64,000 nt of DNA, from positions 1,240,001 through 1,304,000 of the forward strand of contig OX411556.1 in the NCBI GenBank assembly GCA_948146395.1, in the 5' to 3' direction. Source of the DNA: Fragum whitleyi. Its lineage: Eukaryota > Mollusca > Bivalvia > Cardiida > Cardiidae. Below, piece after piece: positions 1 through 10,430 of this stretch (position 1 is its first letter; every line of letters begins with the position of its first letter). The notes below the pieces were generated by a model that saw only the letters and a program-made list of their open reading frames with translations, was not told the DNA's origin and did not search any database. Both the position numbers and the translations under genes were made by a program.

Positions 1-112
1 ATCGTCCCAAACACGCGCGTTCGCTAGCTATGCATGTGCGCTTCATATTGACACCGGTTTCGATGCCGTCTGATGCATCCGTCTGTGCGTTTATGCAGCA
101 TCCCTGACCCCT

Positions 113-165
113 TGTTATTCGATTAAATAGTAATTATTTAATCCTGATTTAATGTTAAATATTTT
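113..165. other. AT-rich segment of the monomer
   Basis: Shown here in unit 1 and repeated in each of the roughly 300 units. The segment is dominated by A and T and holds three direct tttaat copies in the consensus (123-128, 137-142, 148-153), followed by the near-inverse ttaaat at 155-160. It ends in a run of four T (162-165). AT-rich patches of this kind in satellites often affect DNA bending, nucleosome placement or binding of AT-hook proteins; nothing here proves such a role. Several private variants fall in this segment, including the recurrent 1-bp deletion in the AAA at 157-159. Confidence 0.7.
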
Positions 166-186
166 GGGTACCCATTTTTCGATCGA
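157..186. other. Three adjacent palindromes in each monomer
   Basis: Three perfect dyads lie within 30 bp: aaatattt (157-164), immediately followed by tgggtaccca (165-174), then four T and tcgatcga (179-186). The central 10-bp dyad is intact in most units and is disrupted only in a minority, for example gagtaccc, ggtaacc, accaatt and the rare forms ending tttttcgtgccc. Closely packed dyads are candidate binding sites for a dimeric protein or could form small hairpins in single strands. No known centromere-protein box matches, so any function is inference. Confidence 0.6.
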
Positions 187-1491
187 CTGATGCGCCCATG
201 CATTCATACCCACATCGTCCCAAACACGCGCGTTCACTAGCTATGCATGTGCGCTTCAAATTGACACCGGTTTCGATGCTGTCTGATGCATCCGTCTGTG
301 CGTTTATGCAGCATCCCTGACCGATTGTTATTCGATTTAATAGTAATTATTTAATCCTGATTTAATGTTAAATATTTTGGGTACCCATTTTTCGATCGAC
401 TGATGCGCCCATGCATTCATACCCACATCGCGCCAAACACGCGCTTTCGCTAGCTATGCATGTGCGCTTCAAATTGACACCGGTTTCGATGCCGTCTGAT
501 GCATCCGTCTGTGCGTTTATGCAGCATCCCTGACCCCTTGTTATTCGATTTAATAGTAATTATTTAATCCTGATTTAATGTTAAATATTTTGGGTACCCA
601 TTTTTCGATCGACTGATGCGCCCATGCATTCATACCCACATCGTCCCAAACACTCGCGTTCGCTAGCTATGCATGTGCGCTTCAAATTGACACCGGTTTC
701 GATGCCGTCTGATGCATCCGTCTGTGCGTTTATGCAGCATCCCTGACCCCTTGTTATTCGATTTAATAGTAATTATTTAATCATGATTTAATGTTAAATA
801 TTTTGGGTACCCATTTTTCGATCGACTGATGCGCCCATGCATTCATACCCACATCGCCCAAAACACGCGCGTTCGCTAGCTATGCATGTGCGCTTCAAAT
901 TGACACCGGTTTCGATGCCGTCTGATGCATCCGTCTGTGCGTTTATGCAGCATCCCTGACCCCTTGTTATTCGATTTAATAGTAATTATTTAATCCTGAT
1001 TTAATGTTAAATATTTTGGGTACCCATTTTTCGATCGACTGATGCGCCCATGCATTTATACCCACATCGTCCCAAACACTCGCGTTCGCTAGCTATGCAT
1101 GTGCGCTTCAAATTGACACCGGTTTCGATGCCGTCTGATGCATCCGTCTGTGCGTTTATGCAGCATCCCTGACCCCTTGTTATTCGATTTAATAGTAATT
1201 ATTTAATCCTGATTTAATGTTAAATATTTTGGGTACCCATTTTTCGATCGACTGATGCGCCCATGCTTTCATACCCACATCGCCCCAAACACGCGCGTTC
1301 GCTAGCTATGCATGTGCGCTTCAAATTGACACCGGTTTCGATGCCGTCTAATGCATCCGTCTGTGCGTTTATGCAGCATCCCTGACCCCTTGTTATTCGA
1401 TTTAATAGTAATTATTTAATCCTGATTTAATGTTAAATATTTTGGGTACCCATTTTTCGATCGACTGATGCGCCCATGCATTCATACCCAC

Positions 1492-3440
1492 ATCGCCCCA
1501 AACACGCGCGTTCGCTAGCTATGCATGTGCGCTTCAAATTGACACCGGTTTCGATGCCGTCTGATGCATCCGTCTGTGCGTTTATGCAGCATCCCTGACC
1601 CCTTGTTATTCGATTTAATAGTAATTATTTAATCCTGATTTAATGTTAAATATTTTGGGTACCCATTTTTCGATCGACTGATGCGCCCATGCATTTATAC
1701 CCACATCGTCCCAAACACTCGCGTTCGCTAGCTATGCATGTGCGCTTTAAATTGACACCGGTTTCGATGCCGTCTGATGCATTCGTCTGTGCGTTTATGC
1801 AGCATCCCTGACCCCTTGTTATTCGATTTAATAGTAATTATTTAATCCTGATTTAATGTTAAATATTTTGGGTACCCATTTTTCAATCGACTGATGCGCT
1901 AATGCATTCATACCCACATCGCCCCAAACACGCGCGTTCGCTAGCTATGCATGTGCGCTTCAAATTGACACCGGTTTCGATGCCGTCTAATGCATCCGTC
2001 TGTGCGTTTATGCAGCATCCCTGACCCCTTGTTATTCGATTTAATAGTAATTATTTAATCCTGATTTAATGTTAAATATTTTGGGTACCCATTTTTCGAT
2101 CGACTGATGCGCCCATGCATTCATACCCACATCGTCCCAAACACGCGCGTTCACTAGCTATGCATGTGCGCTTCAAATTGACACCGGTTTCGATGCCGTC
2201 TGATGCATCCGTCTGTGCGTTTATGCAGCATCCCTGACCCCTTGTTATTCGATTTAATAGTAATTATTTAATCCTGATTTAATGTTAAATATTTTGAGTA
2301 CCCATTTTTCGATCGACTGATGCGCCCATGCATTCATACCCACATCGTTCCAAACACTCGCGTTCGCTAGCTATGCATGTGCGCTTCAAATTGACACCGG
2401 TTTCGATGCCGTCTGATGCATCCGTCTGTGCGTTTATGCAGCATCCCTGACCCCTTGTTATTCGATTTAATAGTAATTATTTAATCCTGATTTAATGTTA
2501 AATATTTTGGGTACCCATTTTTCGATCGACTGATGCGCCCATGCATTCATACCCACATCGCCCCAAACACGCGCGTTCGCTAGCTATGCATGTGCGCTTC
2601 AAATTGACACCGGTTTCGATGCCGTCTGATGCATCCGTCTGTGCGTTTATGCAGCATCCCTGACCCCTTGTTATTCGATTTAATAGTAATTATTTAATCC
2701 TGATTTAATGTTAAATATTTTGGGTACCCATTTTTCGATCGACTGATGCGCCCATGCATTTATACCCACATCGTCCCAAACACTCGCGTTCGCTAGCTAT
2801 GCATGTGCGCTTCAAATTGACACCGGTTTCGATGCCGTCTGATGCATTCGTCTGTGCGTTTATGCAGCATCCCTGACCCCTTGTTATTCGATTTAATAGT
2901 AATTATTTAATCCTGATTTAATGTTAAATATTTTGGGTACCCATTTTTCGATCGACTGATGCGCTAATGCATTCATACCCACATCGCCCCAAACACGCGC
3001 GTTCGCTAGCTATGCATGTGCGCTTCAAATTGACACCGGTTTCGATGCCGTCTAATGCATCCGTCTGTGCGTTTATGCAGCATCCCTGACCCCTTGTTAT
3101 TCGATTTAATAGTAATTATTTAATCCTGATTTAATGTTAAATATTTTGGGTACCCATTTTTCGATCGACTGATGCGCCCATGCATTCATACCCACATCGT
3201 CCCAAACACGCGCGTTCACTAGCTATGCATGTGCGCTTCAAATTGACACCGGTTTCGATGCCGTCTGATGCATCCGTCTGTGCGTTTATGCAGCATCCCT
3301 GACCCCTTGTTATTCGATTTAATAGTAATTATTTAATCCTGATTTAATGTTAAATATTTTGAGTACCCATTTTTCGATCGACTGATGCGCCCATGCATTC
3401 ATACCCACATCGTCCCAAACACTCGCGTTCGCTAGCTATG
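1492..3440. repeat. Five-monomer higher-order repeat, two copies
   Basis: Variants recur at an offset of 1,065 bp (5 x 213). The unusual gcgctaatgc occurs at 1897 and again near 2961, gcattcgtctg near 1778 and 2843, and the gagtaccc form near 2296 and 3361. Monomer types run B-A-B-C-A in the first copy (units at 1492, 1705, 1918, 2131, 2344) and repeat in the second (2557, 2770, 2983, 3196, 3409). A few private differences separate the copies, such as tttaaatt near 1747 and tttcaatcga near 1881, so this duplication is older than the 14-monomer one that follows. Edges are approximate. Confidence 0.8.
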
Positions 3441-5946
3441 CATGTTCGCTTCAAATTGACACCGGTTTCGATGCCGTCTGATGCATCCGTCTGTACGTTT
3501 ATGCAGCATCCCTGACCCCTTGTTATTCGATTTAATAGTAATTATTTAATCCTGATTTAATGTTAAATATTTTGGGTACCCATTTTTCGATCGACTGATG
3601 CGCCCATGCATTCATACCCACATCGTCCCAAACACTCGCGTTCGCTAGCTATGCATGTGCGCTTCAAATTGACACCGGTTTCGATGCCGTCTGATGCATC
3701 CGTCTGTGCGTTTATGCAGCATCCCTGACCCCTTGTTAATCGATTTAATAGTAATTATTTAATCCTGATTTAATGTTAAATATTTTGGGTACCCATTTTT
3801 CGATCGACTGATGCGCCCATGCATTTATACCCACATCGTCCCAAACACGCGCGTTCACTAGCTATGCATGTGCGCTTCAAATTGACACCGGTTTCGATGC
3901 CGTCTGATGCATCCGTCTGTGCGTTTATGCAGCATCCCTGACCCCTTGTTATTCGATTTAATAGTAATTATTTAATCCTGATTTAATGTTAAATATTATG
4001 GGTACCCATTTTTCGATCGACTGATGCGCCCATGCATTCATACTCACATCGCCCCAAACACGCGCGTTCGCTAGCTATGCATGTGCGCTTCAAATTGACA
4101 CCGGTTTCGATGCCGTCTGATGCATCCGTCTGTGCGTTTATGCAGCATCCCTGACCCCTTGTTATACGAATTATTAGTAATTATTTAATCCTGTTTTAAT
4201 GTTAATATTTTGGGTACCCATTTTTCGATCGACTAATGCGCCCATGCATTCATACCCACATCGTCCCAAACACGCGCGTTCACTAGCTATGCATGTGCGC
4301 TTCAAATTGACACCGGTTTCGATGCCGTCTGATGCATCGGTCTGTGCGTTTATGCAGCATCCCTGACCCCTTGTTATTCGATTTAATAGTAATTATTTAA
4401 TCCTGATTTAATGTTAAATATTTTGGGTAACCATTTTTCGATCGACTGATGCGCCCATGCATTCATACCCACATCGTCCCAAACACTCGCGTTCGCTAGC
4501 TATGCATGTGCGCTTCAAATTGACACCGGTTTCGATGCCGTCTGATGCATCCGTCTGTGCGTTTATGCAGCGTCCCTGACCCCTTGTTATTCGATTTAAT
4601 AGTAATTATTTAATCCTGATTTAATGTTAAATATTTTGGGTACCAATTTTTCGATCGACTGATTCGCCCATGCATTCATACCCACATTGTCCCAAATACG
4701 CGCGTTCACTAGCTATGCATATGCGCTTCAAATTGACACCGGTTTCGATGCCGTCTGATGCATCCGTCTGTGCGTTTATGCAGCATCCCTGACCCCTTGT
4801 TATTCGATCTAATAGTAATTATTTAATCCTGATTTAATGTTAAATATTTTGAGTACCCACTTTTCGATCGACTGATGCGCCCATGCATTCATACCCACAT
4901 CGTCCCAAACACTCGCGTTCGCTAGCTATGCATGTGCGCTTCAAATTGACACCGGTTTCGATGCCGTCTGATGCATCCGTCTGTGCGTTTATGCAGCATC
5001 CCTGACCCCTTGTTATTCGATTTAATAGTAATTATTTAATCCTGATTTAATGTTAAATATTTTGGGTACCCATTTTTCGATCGACTGATGCGCCCATGCA
5101 TTCATACCCACATCGTCCCAAACACTCGCGTTCGCTAGCTATGCATGTGCGCTTCAAATTGACACCGGTTTCGATGCCGTCTGATGCATCCGTCTGTGCG
5201 TTTATGCAGCATCCCTGACCCCTTGTTATTCGATTTAATAGTAATTATTTAATCCTGTTTTAATGTTAATATTTTGGGTACCCATTTTTCGATCGACTGA
5301 TGCGCCCATGCATTTATACCCACATCGTCCCAAACACGCGCGTTCACTAGCTATGCATGTGCGCTTCAAATTGACACCGGTTTCGATGCCGTCTGATGCA
5401 TCCGTCTTTGCGTTTATGCAGCATCCCTGACCCCTTGTTATTCGATTTAATAGTAATTATTTAATCCTGATTTAATGTTAAATATTATGGGTACCCATTT
5501 TTCGATCGACTGATGCGCCCATGCATTCATACTCACATCGCCCCAAACACGCGCGTTCGCTAGCTATGCATGTGCGCTTCAAATTGACACCGGTTTCGAT
5601 GCCGTCTGATGCATCCGTCTGTGCGTTTATGCAGCATCCCTGACAACTTGTTATTCGATTTAATAGTAATTATTTAATCCTGATTTAATGTTAAATATTT
5701 TGGGTACCCATTTTTTGATCGACTGATGCGCCCATGCATTCATACCCACATCGTCCCAAACACTCGCGTTCGCTAGCTATGCATGTGCGCTGCAAATTGA
5801 CACCGGTTTCGATGCCGTCTGATGCATCCGTCTGTGCGTTTATGCAGCGTCCCTGACCCCTTGTTATTCGATTTAATAGTTATTATTTAATCCTGATTTA
5901 ATATTGAATATTTTTCGTGCCCATTTTTCGATCGACTGATGCGCCC
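2967..5946. repeat. 14-monomer block, copy 1 (2,980 bp)
   Basis: This block is repeated immediately downstream at an offset of 2,980 bp, which is 14 x 213 minus the two 1-bp deletions it contains (near 4204 and 5269). The left edge is sharp: bases 2965-2966 (ta) differ from 5945-5946 (cc), and everything checked afterwards agrees. Shared private variants include catgttcgct (3441), ctgtacg (3491), gttaatcg (3726), aaatattatg (3991), atacgaattattag (4165), gcatcgg (4334), gattcgccc (4663), cattgtcccaaatacg (4686), gtctttg (5404), tgacaacttg (5641) and cgtgccc (5917). Confidence 0.92.
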
Positions 5947-8926
5947 ATGCATTCATACCCACATCGCCCCAAACACGCGCGTTCGCTAGCTATGCATGTG
6001 CGCTTCAAATTGACACCGGTTTCGATGCCGTCTAATGCATCCGTCTGTGCGTTTATGCAGCATCCCTGACCCCTTGTTATTCGATTTAATAGTAATTATT
6101 TAATCCTGATTTAATGTTAAATATTTTGGGTACCCATTTTTCGATCGACTGATGCGCCCATGCATTCATACCCACATCGTCCCAAACACGCGCGTTCACT
6201 AGCTATGCATGTGCGCTTCAAATTGACACCGGTTTCGATGCCGTCTGATGCATCCGTCTGTGCGTTTATGCAGCATCCCTGACCCCTTGTTATTCGATTT
6301 AATAGTAATTATTTAATCCTGATTTAATGTTAAATATTTTGAGTACCCATTTTTCGATCGACTGATGCGCCCATGCATTCATACCCACATCGTCCCAAAC
6401 ACTCGCGTTCGCTAGCTATGCATGTTCGCTTCAAATTGACACCGGTTTCGATGCCGTCTGATGCATCCGTCTGTACGTTTATGCAGCATCCCTGACCCCT
6501 TGTTATTCGATTTAATAGTAATTATTTAATCCTGATTTAATGTTAAATATTTTGGGTACCCATTTTTCGATCGACTGATGCGCCCATGCATTCATACCCA
6601 CATCGTCCCAAACACTCGCGTTCGCTAGCTATGCATGTGCGCTTCAAATTGACACCGGTTTCGATGCCGTCTGATGCATCCGTCTGTGCGTTTATGCAGC
6701 ATCCCTGACCCCTTGTTAATCGATTTAATAGTAATTATTTAATCCTGATTTAATGTTAAATATTTTGGGTACCCATTTTTCGATCGACTGATGCGCCCAT
6801 GCATTTATACCCACATCGTCCCAAACACGCGCGTTCACTAGCTATGCATGTGCGCTTCAAATTGACACCGGTTTCGATGCCGTCTGATGCATCCGTCTGT
6901 GCGTTTATGCAGCATCCCTGACCCCTTGTTATTCGATTTAATAGTAATTATTTAATCCTGATTTAATGTTAAATATTATGGGTACCCATTTTTCGATCGA
7001 CTGATGCGCCCATGCATTCATACTCACATCGCCCCAAACACGCGCGTTCGCTAGCTATGCATGTGCGCTTCAAATTGACACCGGTTTCGATGCCGTCTGA
7101 TGCATCCGTCTGTGCGTTTATGCAGCATCCCTGACCCCTTGTTATACGAATTATTAGTAATTATTTAATCCTGTTTTAATGTTAATATTTTGGGTACCCA
7201 TTTTTCGATCGACTAATGCGCCCATGCATTCATACCCACATCGTCCCAAACACGCGCGTTCACTAGCTATGCATGTGCGCTTCAAATTGACACCGGTTTC
7301 GATGCCGTCTGATGCATCGGTCTGTGCGTTTATGCAGCATCCCTGACCCCTTGTTATTCGATTTAATAGTAATTATTTAATCCTGATTTAATGTTAAATA
7401 TTTTGGGTAACCATTTTTCGATCGACTGATGCGCCCATGCATTCATACCCACATCGTCCCAAACACTCGCGTTCGCTAGCTATGCATGTGCGCTTCAAAT
7501 TGACACCGGTTTCGATGCCGTCTGATGCATCCGTCTGTGCGTTTATGCAGCGTCCCTGACCCCTTGTTATTCGATTTAATAGTAATTATTTAATCCTGAT
7601 TTAATGTTAAATATTTTGGGTACCAATTTTTCGATCGACTGATTCGCCCATGCATTCATACCCACATTGTCCCAAATACGCGCGTTCACTAGCTATGCAT
7701 ATGCGCTTCAAATTGACACCGGTTTCGATGCCGTCTGATGCATCCGTCTGTGCGTTTATGCAGCATCCCTGACCCCTTGTTATTCGATCTAATAGTAATT
7801 ATTTAATCCTGATTTAATGTTAAATATTTTGAGTACCCACTTTTCGATCGACTGATGCGCCCATGCATTCATACCCACATCGTCCCAAACACTCGCGTTC
7901 GCTAGCTATGCATGTGCGCTTCAAATTGACACCGGTTTCGATGCCGTCTGATGCATCCGTCTGTGCGTTTATGCAGCATCCCTGACCCCTTGTTATTCGA
8001 TTTAATAGTAATTATTTAATCCTGATTTAATGTTAAATATTTTGGGTACCCATTTTTCGATCGACTGATGCGCCCATGCATTCATACCCACATCGTCCCA
8101 AACACTCGCGTTCGCTAGCTATGCATGTGCGCTTCAAATTGACACCGGTTTCGATGCCGTCTGATGCATCCGTCTGTGCGTTTATGCAGCATCCCTGACC
8201 CCTTGTTATTCGATTTAATAGTAATTATTTAATCCTGTTTTAATGTTAATATTTTGGGTACCCATTTTTCGATCGACTGATGCGCCCATGCATTTATACC
8301 CACATCGTCCCAAACACGCGCGTTCACTAGCTATGCATGTGCGCTTCAAATTGACACCGGTTTCGATGCCGTCTGATGCATCCGTCTTTGCGTTTATGCA
8401 GCATCCCTGACCCCTTGTTATTCGATTTAATAGTAATTATTTAATCCTGATTTAATGTTAAATATTATGGGTACCCATTTTTCGATCGACTGATGCGCCC
8501 ATGCATTCATACTCACATCGCCCCAAACACGCGCGTTCGCTAGCTATGCATGTGCGCTTCAAATTGACACCGGTTTCGATGCCGTCTGATGCATCCGTCT
8601 GTGCGTTTATGCAGCATCCCTGACAACTTGTTATTCGATTTAATAGTAATTATTTAATCCTGATTTAATGTTAAATATTTTGGGTACCCATTTTTTGATC
8701 GACTGATGCGCCCATGCATTCATACCCACATCGTCCCAAACACTCGCGTTCGCTAGCTATGCATGTGCGCTGCAAATTGACACCGGTTTCGATGCCGTCT
8801 GATGCATCCGTCTGTGCGTTTATGCAGCGTCCCTGACCCCTTGTTATTCGATTTAATAGTTATTATTTAATCCTGATTTAATATTGAATATTTTTCGTGC
8901 CCATTTTTCGATCGACTGATGCGCCC
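5947..8926. repeat. 14-monomer block, copy 2 (2,980 bp)
   Basis: Tandem copy of 2967-5946. All the private variants listed for copy 1 recur exactly 2,980 bp later, including both 1-bp deletions (near 7184 and 8249), and I found no mismatch. Identity continues for about 60 bp past the block, to 8986, where cgcttccaat (8981) differs from cgcttcaaat (6001). Complete identity over about 3 kb, in an array where neighbouring units usually differ at several bases, implies a very recent duplication. An assembly duplication is the alternative. Confidence 0.92.
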
Positions 8927-10430
8927 ATGCATTCATACCCACATCGCCCCAAACACGCGCGTTCGCTAGCTATGCATGTGCGCTTCCAATTGACACCGGT
9001 TTCGATGCCATCTGATGCATCCGTCTGTGCGTTTATGCAGCATCCCTGACCCCTTGTTATTCGATTTAATAGTAATTATTTAATCCTGATTTAATGTTAA
9101 ATATTTTGGGTACCCATTTTTCGATCGACTGATGCGCCCATGCATTCATACCCACATCGCCCCAAACACGCGCGTTCGCTAGCTATGCATGTGCGCTTCA
9201 AATTGACACCGGTTTCGATGCCGTCTGATGCATCCGTCTGTGCGTTTATGCAGCATCCCTGACCCCTTGTTATACGAATTATTAGTAATTATTTAATCCT
9301 GTTTTAATGTTAATATTTTGGGTACCCATTTTTCGATCGACTAATGCGCCCATGCATTCATACCCACATCGTCCCAAACACGCGCGTTCACTAGCTATGC
9401 ATGTGCGCTTCAAATTGACACCGGTTTCGATGCCGTCTGATGCATCGGTCTGTGCGTTTATGCAGCATCCCTGACCCCTTGTTATTCGATTTAATAGTAA
9501 TTATTTAATCCTGATTTAATGTTAAATATTTTGGGTAACCATTTTTCGATCGACTGATGCGCCCATGCATTCATACCCACATCGTCCCAAACACTCGCGT
9601 TCGCTAGCTATGCATGTGTGCTTCAAATTGACACCGGTTTCGATGCCGTCTGATGCATCCGTCTGTGCGTTTATGCAGCGTCCCTGACCCCTTGTTATTC
9701 GATTTAATAGTAATTATTTAATCCTGATTTAATGTTAAATATTATGGGTACCCATTTTTCGATCGACTGATGCGCCCATGCATTCATACTCACATCGCCC
9801 CAAACACGCGCGTTCGCTAGCTATGCATGTGCGCTTCAAATTGACACCGGTTTCGATGCCGTCTGATGCATCCGTCTGTGCGTTTATGCAGCATCCCTGA
9901 CCCCTTGTTATTCGATTTAATAGTAATTATTTAATCCTGATTTAATGTTAAATATTTTGGGTACCCATTTTTCGATCGACTGATGCGCCCATGCATTCAT
10001 ACCCACATCGTCCCAAACACTCGCGTTCGCTAGCTATGCATGTGCGCTTCAAATTGACACCGGTTTCGATGCCGTCTGATGCATCCGTCTGTGCGTTTAT
10101 GCAGCGTCCCTGACCCCTTGTTATTCGATTGAATAGTTATTATTTAATCCTGATTTAATATTGAATATTTTTTGTACCCATTTTTCGATCGACTGATGCG
10201 CCCATGCATTCATACCCACATCGCCCCAAACACGCGCGTTCGCTAGCTATGCATGTGCGCTTCAAATTGACACCGGTTTCGATGCCGTCTGATGCATCCG
10301 TCTGTGCGTTTATGCAGCATCCCTGACCCCTTGTTATTCGATTTAATAGTAATTATTTAATCCTGATTTAATGTTAAATATTTTGGGTACCCATTTTTCG
10401 ATCGACTGATGCGCCCATGCATTCATACCC
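8927..10430. repeat. Transitional monomers with reused variant blocks
   Basis: About seven units between larger repeats. They reuse variants of the preceding 14-monomer block in a new order: atacgaattattag at 9273 and again at 10550 (six units apart), the ggtaacc form near 9536, the aaatattatg form near 9738, and the strongly altered atattgaat unit near 10159, which carries tttttgtaccc. Near 8986 a unit has cgcttccaat and gatgccatc. The pattern looks like a shuffled partial copy of the left neighbour. Edges are approximate. Confidence 0.7.

Larger units (their letters stand above)
1..213 (+). repeat. Reference monomer (unit 1) of the 213-bp satellite
   Basis: This unit defines monomer coordinates 1-213 used in the other entries. 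The consensus is about 44% GC (94 of 213 by hand count) and has three parts. Positions 1-111 are CpG-bearing and contain palindromes gctagc (23-28), atgcat (30-35), accggt (53-58) and gatgcatc (72-79). Positions 112-165 are AT-rich, with tttaat at 123, 137 and 148. Positions 166-213 carry gggtaccc, tcgatcga and a third atgcat (198-203). Unit 1 itself is slightly off consensus, with catatt instead of caaatt near 46 and gattaaat instead of gatttaat near 124. Forward-strand stops fall at 25, 71 and 105, one in each frame. The start phase is set by the window edge and is arbitrary. Confidence 0.95.

Noticed and set aside
165..174. Rho-independent terminator or promoter at the gggtaccc palindrome and following T run
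   Set aside because: The stem is only five base pairs with no loop, and there is no gene upstream; the T run is part of the satellite unit.
1..213. CENP-B box in the monomer
   Set aside because: The TTCG starts near 119 and 178 match the first half (TTCG, four bases, A), but the required CGGG half is absent in each case. I found no match on the other strand.
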